64,000 nt of DNA, from positions 310,001 to 374,000 of the forward strand of contig NZ_RKHR01000004.1 of the NCBI RefSeq assembly GCF_003752585.1. The letters run 5' to 3'. Position numbers and translations under genes: made by a program. This document shows, piece by piece, positions 56,798 to 64,000 of the stretch. This DNA comes from Sinobacterium caligoides (lineage in GTDB: Bacteria > Pseudomonadota > Gammaproteobacteria > Pseudomonadales > Sinobacteriaceae). The stretch's first letter is position 1. Each line of letters begins with the position of its first letter. Below the pieces are notes generated by a model. It did no database searches and was not told where the DNA came from. It saw only the letters and a program-made list of their open reading frames with translations.

Positions 56798-57601
56798 GTG
56801 AGCGACATGACAAACAACCCTATTGGCATCTTCGACTCTGGCATTGGAGGGCTCTCCATCGCACAGCAGATTCGCCAAGCACTACCTCACGAGAATCTCA
56901 TCTACCTCGCTGACTCAGCCTACGCGCCCTATGGCGATAAACCCACTGGCTTTATCCAACAACGTTCTAGTAAATTGGCGCAGTTCCTATTAGAACAACA
57001 TAAAGTCAAAGCTATCGTCGTCGCCTGCAATACCGCCACGGTATCGGCTATCGATGATTTACGCGCCCAGTGCAGTATACCCATTATCGGTGTAGAGCCC
57101 GGCATTAAACCCGCTGCAACCGACTCAAATAGCGGTATTATTGGCGTCATCGCCACCACCTGCACCCTCAACAGCACCTCCTTTCAACGACTTTCAGCAC
57201 AACTAAGCGCAAAAACCACTATTGCGACACAGCCCTGTCCTGGCCTGGTTGAACAAGTAGAGTCCTTGCAGCTACACAACTCGAACACCGAGCAGCTCGT
57301 GCGTAAATACCTCTCACCCCTCATTGCCAAGGGCATTGATAGTATCGTATTAGGTTGTACTCACTACGCCTTCCTCGAGCCCATTATACGTAGAGTGGCA
57401 GGGCCAGACGTTAGTATTATTAATACCGCAACAGCTATCAGCAAAGAAGTCGGTCGCCGACTCGAGGCATTACAACTGCTCAACCACTCTAAACAGTTAG
57501 GTCGCGATGTTTTTTGGAGTAGTAGCGACACTAACTTCGCCTACAAGCAATTTTCTCAACTCTGGGGCCACAACGTCGACGTACTACCACTCAAAGTTTA
57601 A
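56798..57601 (+). CDS. murI: Glutamate racemase
   Basis: Interconverts L- and D-glutamate for peptidoglycan. 267 residues from GTG 56798; ATG 56807 three codons on is an alternative, and neither has a strong ribosome binding site. IGIFDSGIGGLSIA opens the family; the two catalytic Cys residues sit in VACNTATVSA (Cys77) and VLGCTHYAFL. ADSAYAPYGDK and ENLIYL complete the N-terminal half. No extended N-terminus, so the UDP-MurNAc-Ala-sensing segment of the E. coli enzyme is absent. Confidence 0.95.
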   Translation: MSDMTNNPIGIFDSGIGGLSIAQQIRQALPHENLIYLADSAYAPYGDKPTGFIQQRSSKLAQFLLEQHKVKAIVVACNTATVSAIDDLRAQCSIPIIGVEPGIKPAATDSNSGIIGVIATTCTLNSTSFQRLSAQLSAKTTIATQPCPGLVEQVESLQLHNSNTEQLVRKYLSPLIAKGIDSIVLGCTHYAFLEPIIRRVAGPDVSIINTATAISKEVGRRLEALQLLNHSKQLGRDVFWSSSDTNFAYKQFSQLWGHNVDVLPLKV

Positions 57602-57728
57602 TTTGGCCTCGATCAAAATCTTTTCATTTAGACAAAAACTCACTAATACGCTACACGCAAGCAGCCCCCACGCCTCTGTCGCAAAACCTTGTGATTGGCA
57701 AATATTCCTATTCTTTCCTAGCCTTTAA

Positions 57729-57809
57729 GAAGGTGAACAATACTGGCAAGGTGAAGGTGATACGCTGCAAAAAGGCATCGTACTCAGTAATAAAGTAGTC
57801 AAACTGTAA
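57729..57809 (+). pseudogene. Possible remnant of a degraded gene (26 codons)
   Basis: A short frame after a stop at 57726 encodes EGEQYWQGEGDTLQKGIVL followed by SNKVVKL and a stop. It has no start codon of its own, but its composition looks like real protein rather than random intergenic translation. It may be the end of a lost gene between murI and the GlsB gene. I do not recognise it, and chance is a fair alternative. Confidence 0.3.
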
Positions 57810-57896
57810 AGTGAGGCGACTATTCACCGTAATAAAATGACCGCTTTATTACACGACCACTATTTAACTCACAACATTGACCAAGGGGATTAAAGC

Positions 57897-58148
57897 ATGA
57901 CTGCAACGGGTTTAATTATTTTTTTACTGATTGGCGCTGTCGCTGGCTGGTTAGCCGGCAACATTATGAAAGGGGGTAGTTTCGGTTTAGTCGGTAATAT
58001 TATTGTCGGTATTGTTGGGGCATTTATCGGTGGCTTCACCTTTAGCCTGCTCGGCATATACACCTCAGGCGGCATTATCAGCACGATTATCACCGCCGTC
58101 GTCGGCGCTGTCATCCTGCTCTTCATCGTCGGATTGATAAAAAAATAG
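57897..58148 (+). CDS. GlsB/YeaQ/YmgE family small membrane protein
   Basis: 83 residues with three glycine-rich membrane helices; GAVAGWLAGNIMKGG and GNIIVGIVGAFIGGFTF are the family pattern. Often tagged transglycosylase-associated and linked to envelope or acid stress in enterobacteria; the molecular role is not known. AAGGGG eight bases before ATG 57897 gives a good ribosome binding site. Confidence 0.92.
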   Translation: MTATGLIIFLLIGAVAGWLAGNIMKGGSFGLVGNIIVGIVGAFIGGFTFSLLGIYTSGGIISTIITAVVGAVILLFIVGLIKK

Positions 58149-58303
58149 ACGCTAGGAGCGTTTTTTGAGTGATCGGAGCGGGGGATTCCCCCGCTAAAAA
58201 ACAGACTAAAAATCAATTAAAAAACCCCCTAATTATTCGAAACAGTTACCGTTTCCTAGAGAGGCTTCCGAGCAAGTTTACTGTTAGCTTTAAATAGCCA
58301 AGC

Positions 58304-58603
58304 TTATTGGAACGCCGCTTTAGCCTTTTCCATATCGACAGATTCTTTAGCCTTATCCATATTTAAAGACTCTTTTGCTTTCTCCTTATCGACAGACTCC
58401 AAAGCTTTTTTATGATCAATGCCATCGGCACTGACAGCCTCTTTCAACTTCTCTGCATCGACAGATTCAGTGGCCTTATCGGTATCAACAGACTCAACTG
58501 CCTTATCTTTATCAACGGATTCCGTAAGTTTTTTGTAGTCGACGGCGTATGCCGCAGTACTGAGACAGCTTAACGTAAAAAATACTGCTATTAGCTTTTT
58601 CAT
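58304..58603 (-). CDS. Exported nine-residue-repeat protein, unknown function
   Basis: 99 residues: a signal peptide (LIAVFFTLSCLSTAAYA, cleavage after residue 20) and then almost nothing but copies of a nine-residue unit, for example TESVDKDKA, VESVDTDKA, TESVDAEKL, LESVDKEKA, KESLNMDKA and KESVDMEKA. One irregular unit (KEAVSADGIDH) interrupts. The mature part is strongly charged, about balanced in Lys and Asp/Glu, without aromatics beyond the first Tyr and last Phe; it may be a long helix or disordered. No catalytic motif. I do not recognise the family. It is alone between the GlsB gene and sodB. Confidence 0.85.
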   Translation of the reverse strand: MKKLIAVFFTLSCLSTAAYAVDYKKLTESVDKDKAVESVDTDKATESVDAEKLKEAVSADGIDHKKALESVDKEKAKESLNMDKAKESVDMEKAKAAFQ

Positions 58604-58824
58604 CTTCTATTTGTACCCTTCTCATTATATTAACTTTCATTACAAGATTTTCATCATAGGCTGATAACTAGGCAACTGTCTATATCTTCTCGCAATACTA
58701 GTAATAATCAAAGCCTGGGATATACTCTAGCGAAGGCATGAACACAATTGATCAGCAACGATAATAGAGAGTGAAGTTTAACTCGAAAACTAACTTACCA
58801 ATGCCTTTTTAATGGAGAACAGTT

Positions 58825-59409
58825 ATGGCTTTTTACCTACCAGAACTACCCTATGCGAGGGACGCATTAGAACCACACATTTCCCAAGAAACAATTGATT
58901 ACCACTATGGAAAGCACCACAACACCTACGTGGTAAAACTGAACGGCTTGGTCGAGAATACCGAGCTAGCCAACAACAGCCTAGAAGAAATTATTCAAAG
59001 CTCAAACGGCCCTATCTTCAATAATGCTGCACAGATTTGGAACCACACCTTTTATTGGCACAGCCTCTCACCGGACGGTGGTGGCGACGCTAACGGCCCT
59101 ATTGCCAAGGCCATTGACGACGCCTTCGGCTCATTCGAAGCCTTCAAGGCTAAATTCAGCGATGCAGCAGTCAATAACTTCGGTAGTGGCTGGACCTGGC
59201 TGGTGAAAAATGCTGATGGTTCCGTAGCTATCGTTAATACCAGCAATGCCGCAACACCGCTCACAGATCCAGGCGTTACGCCATTGCTAACCGTTGATGT
59301 CTGGGAGCATGCCTATTACATCGATTATCGTAACGTCAGGCCTGACTATCTCGCCCACTTCTGGCAGCTCGTCAATTGGCAGTTCGTCAACGAAAACTTC
59401 AGCGCCTAA
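58825..59409 (+). CDS. sodB: Iron superoxide dismutase
   Basis: 194 residues, like E. coli SodB. Iron ligands: His27 in DYHYGKHHNTY, His74 in WNHTFYWHS, and Asp/His in VDVWEHAYYIDY. Gln70 (NNAAQIWNH) is the residue typical of iron rather than manganese enzymes. Cytoplasmic, removes superoxide. GGAG stands before ATG 58825. No Fur box was evident upstream by eye. Confidence 0.97.
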   Translation: MAFYLPELPYARDALEPHISQETIDYHYGKHHNTYVVKLNGLVENTELANNSLEEIIQSSNGPIFNNAAQIWNHTFYWHSLSPDGGGDANGPIAKAIDDAFGSFEAFKAKFSDAAVNNFGSGWTWLVKNADGSVAIVNTSNAATPLTDPGVTPLLTVDVWEHAYYIDYRNVRPDYLAHFWQLVNWQFVNENFSA

Positions 59410-59457
59410 GCGCTGCTTATTCCCGCCAACCTTAACGGCTGGCGGGTAGCTCTTTGA

Positions 59458-60657
59458 TCAACTGATCTGCTTGTTACGCCCCGCCAGCAATCCAAACATC
59501 GCACATAAGGCACAGCTCAACGCGCACACCCACAGAGAGAGCGTCCAGCTGTCTGTCGCATGATGCAATGAACCCGCTAGGATTGGTCCAGTCGCCGCCA
59601 GTAAGTAACCTAAACTCTGAGACATGCCCGATAATGCCGCCGCCTGATGCAAGCTATGTGTTCTCAGACCGATGAAAGAAAGCGCCAAGATAATCCCCTC
59701 ACCAGTACCAAAGCCAAACATAACTGTCCAAATCGTCGCCTGTGCAGGCATAAACAACAAACCAAGAACCCCCAACAATGACAGGGTCGATGCCATAAAG
59801 GCTAAAAAGCGCTGATCTTTAATCTTGCTGGCAAAAGGTATTAACAGTAGACCAGGTGCTGCCGTAGAGAGCTGCAGTAAACCGTGTATCACACCAGCGT
59901 GCGCCTCAGAAAACCCTGCGTCCTGCAGGATACTTGGCAACCAGCCGGCAACGATATAGTAAACAAAAGAGTTTAAACCAAAAAACAACGTCACCTGCCA
60001 AGCTAAAGCGGAGTGCCACACTTTACCGCCATGGGGCAAGGACGCAGTATCTTTCGCTGGCGCTGTATGGTTGCGCATCTGAGGCAACCAAAAAACGATC
60101 GCTAACAGAGGGAAAATAAGCATGCTGACTAGCGCGAAAGACCAATCCGACATGAAGCTCATGCCTTCAGCAAACTTAGCGATCGGCACAATTAAACTGG
60201 AACCTAACGCAGAAGCGACCCCCATAGTTAAGGCATAGACCGCTGTTAACATCACCATTTTAGTGGGGAAGTCACGCTTCAATAAACTCGGCAGCAGCAC
60301 ATTACCAAATGCCGCACCAATACCGATAACGCCTGTCCCCACATACAGCATGGCGACTGAACCTGTCGAACGCATCATAACACCCACTGCAACAAGCACC
60401 ATCGCAGCCATCAACGAGCGTTCTAGGCCATATTCTCGTGCGAACACTGTGGCACAAGGTGACAGTAAGGCAAATACCAATAGTGGCAGAGTCGTTAACA
60501 GGCCTCCCTCTGTCGCGGTTAAACCAAGACTATCCCTAATCAGCCCCAATATCGGCGCAACAGCAATAATCGGCGCACGCAGGTTTGATGCAATCAACAA
60601 GACACCGATCAACAATAATACTGGGTGATCTAACACCACGCTTTTGACTTTCTTCAT
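59458..60657 (-). CDS. nimT: MFS exporter, CynX/NimT type
   Basis: 399 residues with about 12 membrane helices. LRAPIIAVAPILGLIRDSLGL is the CynX/NimT opening. Divergently paired with an AraC-type regulator similar to E. coli NimR (YeaM), whose partner NimT (YeaN) exports 2-nitroimidazole. The pair arrangement strongly suggests a NimT-like drug or metabolite exporter; the actual substrate here is unknown. Cyanate transport is the alternative. Confidence 0.8.
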   Translation of the reverse strand: MKKVKSVVLDHPVLLLIGVLLIASNLRAPIIAVAPILGLIRDSLGLTATEGGLLTTLPLLVFALLSPCATVFAREYGLERSLMAAMVLVAVGVMMRSTGSVAMLYVGTGVIGIGAAFGNVLLPSLLKRDFPTKMVMLTAVYALTMGVASALGSSLIVPIAKFAEGMSFMSDWSFALVSMLIFPLLAIVFWLPQMRNHTAPAKDTASLPHGGKVWHSALAWQVTLFFGLNSFVYYIVAGWLPSILQDAGFSEAHAGVIHGLLQLSTAAPGLLLIPFASKIKDQRFLAFMASTLSLLGVLGLLFMPAQATIWTVMFGFGTGEGIILALSFIGLRTHSLHQAAALSGMSQSLGYLLAATGPILAGSLHHATDSWTLSLWVCALSCALCAMFGLLAGRNKQIS

Positions 60658-60713
60658 CTAATTTCACTCCGTTAAATCTCACAATACGATTAGATTAACG
60701 TTTCTCATCGACG

Positions 60714-60731
60714 CAGTATTTAGCTATACTG
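60714..60731. promoter_or_regulatory. Dyad in the nimT-nimR intergenic region
   Basis: CAGTAT-TTAGCT-ATACTG is a perfect six-base dyad with a six-base spacer. It overlaps TATACT (60725-60730), a possible -10 of the regulator gene with TTCTCA (60702-60707) as -35, so it is placed for repression. Binding by the AraC-type regulator is inferred. Confidence 0.5.
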
Positions 60732-60760
60732 ACAAAATATCATCAAAAACGGTCAAGCTC

Positions 60761-61540
60761 ATGGCTCCGAACACTAACTTCTTTGATTTTGACTCAGACC
60801 AATACCCGCAAGCCGCCGTAGCAATAGAGCTATCGGGTAGCGACCAACTCCGTGAGACTCCGCCTCATCAGCATCACAAAGGACAGCTTGTCCTCGCCCT
60901 ACATGGCTACATCACTTGCAACATCTCTGATGCCATCTGGATAGTACCGCCGCGCTGCGCCGTCTGGATCCCCGGTCAACTGCCACACAGCAATCAATTC
61001 TCGGCCGATGCCCACGCCTGTATCCTGTTTATTGATCCTCAGGCCCTCAACATGCCAGTGAAGGGTTGCACACTGTCAATTACCCCGATGTTATGTGAGA
61101 TGATTAAACACTTAGCCTCGCTCTCTCAGCACTATGCCATAGACAGCCCCACTGCTAAGTTAGTTGAAGTCTTGCTTTACGAGCTGGCACAAATGCCCGC
61201 TGAACAGTTCAACTTTCCCATTCCACCCCAGCCGAAGCTTCATCAAATCGCCAACGCCATGCTCGCGAATCCCGCCGACCGCAGCAGCGTCGCAGAGTGG
61301 GCAAGTCGATACGCGATGAGCGAGAGAACACTGGCAAGGTTAGTGAAACAACATGTCGGCTTGACCTTCGGACGCTGGAGAGGGCAATTACATATCGTGC
61401 TCGCCCTGCAAAAATTATCCTCAGGGGACTCTGTTCAACGCGTTTCCGAAGAGCTCGGTTACGAATCCGTTAGCGCTTTCATCACCAGCTTCAAAAAAGT
61501 GTTAGGATGCCCTCCGAAACAGTATATCAAGGCCAGGTGA
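60761..61540 (+). CDS. nimR: AraC-type regulator, NimR-like
   Basis: 259 residues. An N-terminal cupin (HHKGQLVLALHGYITCN, PPRCAVWIPGQLPHSN) and a C-terminal AraC helix-turn-helix pair (WASRYAMSERTLARLVKQH, VQRVSEELGYESVSAFITSF) with the usual PxxY end (CPPKQYIKAR). This architecture and the divergent MFS gene match NimR/NimT of E. coli. Likely regulates the exporter next to it. Effector unknown. Confidence 0.88.
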   Translation: MAPNTNFFDFDSDQYPQAAVAIELSGSDQLRETPPHQHHKGQLVLALHGYITCNISDAIWIVPPRCAVWIPGQLPHSNQFSADAHACILFIDPQALNMPVKGCTLSITPMLCEMIKHLASLSQHYAIDSPTAKLVEVLLYELAQMPAEQFNFPIPPQPKLHQIANAMLANPADRSSVAEWASRYAMSERTLARLVKQHVGLTFGRWRGQLHIVLALQKLSSGDSVQRVSEELGYESVSAFITSFKKVLGCPPKQYIKAR

Positions 61541-61636
61541 TGCAGCGTCATCGCGAAAATAAACTGCCTTCAAAATACCAAGCGTAACCTGTGCCACCAC
61601 TCGCAGGAACCTCATAATGTACAAGATATAATAGTT

Positions 61637-61685
61637 TTTAAAACACAAAAAAGGAGGCTAAATGCCTCCTTTTTTGTGTTTTAAA
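61637..61685. terminator. Strong bidirectional terminator between nimR and yceI
   Basis: Perfect 22-base-pair stem, 61637-61658 with 61664-61685, loop TAAAT. The GC core is GGAGGC/GCCTCC with A and T runs outside. Stops both convergent transcripts. Confidence 0.95.
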
Positions 61686-61700
61686 TGCTTAGAGCAACAA

Positions 61701-62291
61701 CTATTTTATTTTAATTCCCTCTACATTAAGCGTTAATTCAACGTGAGTCGATGCAGGGCCAAGATTATTGTTTATATCGATACCGAAATCTTTTAGTGCA
61801 ATTGTTGTTTTCCCTTCAAAGCCACGACGATAACCTCCCCACGGATCATTTCCGTGACCAATGCCTACGACATCAAGAGTGACACTCTTAGTAACGCCAT
61901 GCAGAGTCAAATCACCGACAAGAACAGCCTTACCATCGCCTTTATCAGAAAACGAAATACTTTTAAAAGTAGCTTGCGGGTATTTTGCAGTATCAAGAAA
62001 ATCTTTACTACGTAAATGTTTGTCGCGTTCAGCATGATTGGTGTCGATACTTGTAGTATCAATAAGCACCCTGACCTTTGATGCTGACAAGTCATTTTCA
62101 TCGTAACTAAACTTTCCGGAGAAAGTGTTAAAACGCCCCGTCAACCAACTATAGCCGAGGTGCTTAATCTTAAACTGAATAGAGGCGTGAGCACCCTTCG
62201 TATCAATTTTATAATCGTCAGCTAACAGTGCCGGCGATGTCAATAGCAAGCCTGATAGCAGTAATGGCTTTATACTTCTCATGTTCATCAT
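61701..62291 (-). CDS. yceI: YceI family periplasmic protein
   Basis: 196 residues from ATG 62291, which has GAGAGG seven bases upstream; the longer frame starts with ATG 62315 that overlaps the stop of the cytochrome gene (ATGA). A signal peptide (IKPLLLSGLLLTSPALLA) precedes the lipocalin-like YceI domain: DTKGAHASIQFKIKHLGYSWL, RFNTFSGKF, the DTTSIDTNHAERDKHLRS loop and VGDLTLHGVTKSV. YceI proteins bind isoprenoid quinones or similar lipids. Translated after the cytochrome b561 gene, as in the yceJ-yceI pair of E. coli. Confidence 0.93.
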   Translation of the reverse strand: MMNMRSIKPLLLSGLLLTSPALLADDYKIDTKGAHASIQFKIKHLGYSWLTGRFNTFSGKFSYDENDLSASKVRVLIDTTSIDTNHAERDKHLRSKDFLDTAKYPQATFKSISFSDKGDGKAVLVGDLTLHGVTKSVTLDVVGIGHGNDPWGGYRRGFEGKTTIALKDFGIDINNNLGPASTHVELTLNVEGIKIK

Positions 62292-62311
62292 TAACAAACC
62301 TCTCAAGGTAA

Positions 62312-62878
62312 TCATTCTCTATTATGTTTATTCGTTAGTCTCAGCATCCGTGACAAAGTTCCATCTTTGTTGATAAATTGGTGCTTCAAAGCCGCCATAC
62401 TATGCAACAGCACCAAAAACATCAACGAGCAAGCGCTATACCAATGCACTGCACCCGCAACATCCTCCTGACCCGGTAATTGCTGTAATGTCGCAGGGAC
62501 TTCTAGCCAACCAAAGACACTAATCGACCGGCCATCTGCTGTAGAGATCAGATAACCGCTGATTACAATCACCAATAACAGCACGTAAAGCAGAAAATGT
62601 ACCAGCCTCGCTGCCAACAGCTCCCAGCGAGGCTGCGACACCATGGCCAAAGGCACGGGATCCTGCCAGCGCCAAAGCAAACGTAATAACAGCAGCAAAA
62701 ACACCAGTAAGCCAACGCTTTTATGTATAAACGGTGCCTGCTGGTACCAACTGTCATAATAAGTTAAATCTGTCATCCACCAACCCAACGCAAACAAAGC
62801 GAAGACGATAATAGCCACAGACCAATGCATGAATATACTCACAGCCCCCCACCGCTCACTGGTGTTTTTCCACCCCAT
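62312..62878 (-). CDS. yceJ: Cytochrome b561 family membrane protein (YceJ-like)
   Basis: 188 residues, four membrane helices. MHWSVAIIVFALFALGWWM in helix 1 and FIHKSVGLLVFLLLLLRLLW in helix 2 carry His ligands for haem b; others lie near the end (HSMAALKHQFINKDG). It passes electrons between quinones and an acceptor across the inner membrane. Its stop overlaps the possible upstream yceI start. The partner YceI may deliver or take quinone. Confidence 0.92.
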   Translation of the reverse strand: MGWKNTSERWGAVSIFMHWSVAIIVFALFALGWWMTDLTYYDSWYQQAPFIHKSVGLLVFLLLLLRLLWRWQDPVPLAMVSQPRWELLAARLVHFLLYVLLLVIVISGYLISTADGRSISVFGWLEVPATLQQLPGQEDVAGAVHWYSACSLMFLVLLHSMAALKHQFINKDGTLSRMLRLTNKHNRE

Positions 62879-63188
62879 GGCACCTTCCTCTTGACACGAA
62901 TATCGCGATTATAAAAACAACTAACAACACACAGTAATGTTGAGCGATCAAGGCTCGTGACGATTATGCCTTCTCCCCTAGACAAGTGGAAGCAATGCCC
63001 TGAGAAACCAGTACTAAGCAGCTAAAATCTATCAAAAAGACAAAGTATACTGCTCATCAGAATGAACATAAAACCATCAAAAAACATTCTTTAGCATGAA
63101 AAAGTTATCGAAAAACGATAACTAATTATTGACTAACAATAGCTTCGCCCCTAATATACCGCCATCAACTTCAACCAGAGAACAGACA
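62879..63188 (+). promoter_or_regulatory. Regulatory gap before the DUF2975 gene
   Basis: 310 bases without a gene; the last 90 hold an operator-like dyad and a promoter. AGTTATCG-AAAAA-CGATAACT (63103-63123) is a perfect eight-base dyad; TTGACT (63129-63134) and TAATAT (63152-63157), 17 bases apart, follow six bases after it. The rest, 62879-63090, shows nothing recognised. Confidence 0.6.
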
Positions 63189-63737
63189 ATGTCCAACCTT
63201 CAAATTCAAAGTCGGCGGGTTCGCCGCTTCTTCCAATTCCTGCTTATTGCGACTCCTTGCTGTGTCGCCTATTTCTGGTTAACGGTACGCACTCAAGCAG
63301 ACATCTTTAGTGACAGCGGGCTTATTCAGTTTAGTTTCGATATCGCTAACTACACCCAGCTCCCCCTCTCGATGACGACACGTATGCTCGCCTTAGCCGT
63401 CAGCCTATTAATGGCCTGCATACCTTTTTATGCTTTGAGTGTGTTAATTCGGCTATTTCGTAACTATGAAGAGAACAATATATTTTCGCTGCAGAATACC
63501 GATTACTACCGAAAACTAGGCTACAGCTTATTCTTCTGGGTCGGTGGTTCGTTGCTCTATGGTGCTTTAATGTCGGTTATTTTATCTTTCAACAATCCAC
63601 CGGGCGAAAGGGTGCTTAGCATCAGCTTTGTTGGCTTGGATGTCCTCACTATCATACTAGGTCTGTTAGTCTTAATTATTTCTTGGGTGATGAAGGAAGG
63701 GCAGAACATTGCCGATGAAAATAAACAGACAATTTAA
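63189..63737 (+). CDS. DUF2975 family membrane protein
   Basis: 182 residues from ATG 63189; the frame is open back to TTG 63129, but that falls in the promoter. Four membrane helices near 17-35, 65-85, 105-130 and 140-160. The pattern FSLQNTDYYRKLGYSLFFWV is the DUF2975 signature as I know it. Function unknown. DUF2975 proteins are commonly encoded next to a small XRE regulator, as here (9 bases apart), and may sense or modify membrane state for it. Confidence 0.8.
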   Translation: MSNLQIQSRRVRRFFQFLLIATPCCVAYFWLTVRTQADIFSDSGLIQFSFDIANYTQLPLSMTTRMLALAVSLLMACIPFYALSVLIRLFRNYEENNIFSLQNTDYYRKLGYSLFFWVGGSLLYGALMSVILSFNNPPGERVLSISFVGLDVLTIILGLLVLIISWVMKEGQNIADENKQTI

Positions 63738-63746
63738 GGAAGTATG

Positions 63747-63968
63747 ATGAGTATCCATATTAATTTGGACGTGATGATGGCGAAACGAAAACTCCGCCTA
63801 AAAACACTCGCTCAACTCGTTGGTATCACCGAACAAAACCTATCTGTATTGAAAAACGGAAAAGCCAAAGCCGTTCGTTTCTCAACACTGAATAAATTAT
63901 GCATCGCGCTTGAATGCCAACCTGGGGATATTCTTGCCTATAAGGAAGGCCTTGAGAGTGATGACTAA
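63747..63968 (+). CDS. Small XRE-type helix-turn-helix regulator (YozG-like)
   Basis: 73 residues; ATG 63747 is six bases after AAGGA and preferred over ATG 63744. LNLDVMMAKRKLRLKTLAQLVG-like start leads to a helix-turn-helix (TLAQLVGITEQNLSVLKNG) and ALECQPGDILAY, typical of the YozG/Cro family. It is co-transcribed with the DUF2975 gene and probably binds the CGATAAC dyad upstream of it, an autoregulated switch. The TAA overlaps the next start as TAATG. Confidence 0.85.
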   Translation: MSIHINLDVMMAKRKLRLKTLAQLVGITEQNLSVLKNGKAKAVRFSTLNKLCIALECQPGDILAYKEGLESDD

Positions 63969-64000
63969 TGTTCTTTAAACCACCTTTTACGACGACGCTC
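63968..64000 (+). CDS. Start of a further gene, cut by window end
   Basis: ATG 63968 overlaps the XRE stop (TAATG) and opens a frame MFFKPPFTTTL to the end. The overlap suggests a third gene in this operon, but only 11 codons are seen. Confidence 0.35.
   Translation, partial: MFFKPPFTTTL

Overview
The window looks like ordinary chromosome from a free-living, probably marine gammaproteobacterium of the Pseudomonas/Cellvibrio side of the class. Evidence: mreBCD-maf-rng-yhdP faces gatCAB, the arrangement I know from Pseudomonas; a PA4642-type small protein follows gatB; FeSOD, FklB, DeaD and a second EF-G have the expected gammaproteobacterial forms. Base composition is near 50% G+C. I see no tRNA, rRNA, CRISPR array, transposase or phage module. 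The organism assignment is inference.

Layout. 1-4.7 kb: 3' end of a polysaccharide-initiating sugar transferase, DAHP synthase, a second elongation factor G and a small lipoprotein. 4.7-11.7 kb: a six-gene leftward catabolic operon (3-hydroxyisobutyrate-dehydrogenase-like, aldehyde dehydrogenase, two SDRs, a carboxymuconolactone-decarboxylase-like protein, cytochrome P450), divergent from a regulator with two fused MarR domains; a dyad sits between the two facing promoters. 11.8-17.4 kb: a liuABCD-type leucine/isovalerate operon (isovaleryl-CoA to 3-hydroxy-3-methylglutaryl-CoA) with no HMG-CoA lyase or LiuR in view. 17.6-21.7 kb: a LemA, M48 peptidase and AAA ATPase operon, probably a membrane proteostasis module. 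21.9-25.6 kb: a PheC-like periplasmic protein, agmatinase, and a divergent PuuC-like aldehyde dehydrogenase (agmatine/putrescine use).

25.7-39.6 kb: a conserved hypothetical gene, then the cell-envelope block yhdP, rng, maf, mreD, mreC, mreB on the minus strand, and gatC, gatA, gatB on the plus strand (Gln-tRNA/Asn-tRNA amidation). Between mreB and gatC a promoter-like site runs straight into a terminator-like hairpin. 40-49 kb: DEAD-box helicase, a small membrane protein, a Tag-like glycosylase, an acyl-CoA dehydrogenase of the 600-residue type, a Nudix hydrolase, and glycine decarboxylase gcvP without gcvT or gcvH. 49-56 kb: diamine-type acetyltransferase, patatin, cation diffusion facilitator, FklB, LysR regulator with an internal duplication, secretin-N-like protein, PAP2 phosphatase. 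56.8-64 kb: murI, GlsB-type membrane protein, a secreted nine-residue-repeat protein, sodB, a NimT/NimR-like exporter-regulator pair, yceI with cytochrome b561, and a DUF2975 plus XRE pair with an evident operator.

The strongest candidates for under-described biology are the LemA/M48/AAA operon, the P450 operon with its double MarR regulator, the nine-residue-repeat exported protein, and the DUF2975/XRE switch. Several start codons were moved from the longest open frame to a downstream start with a better ribosome binding site; each case is stated in its entry.
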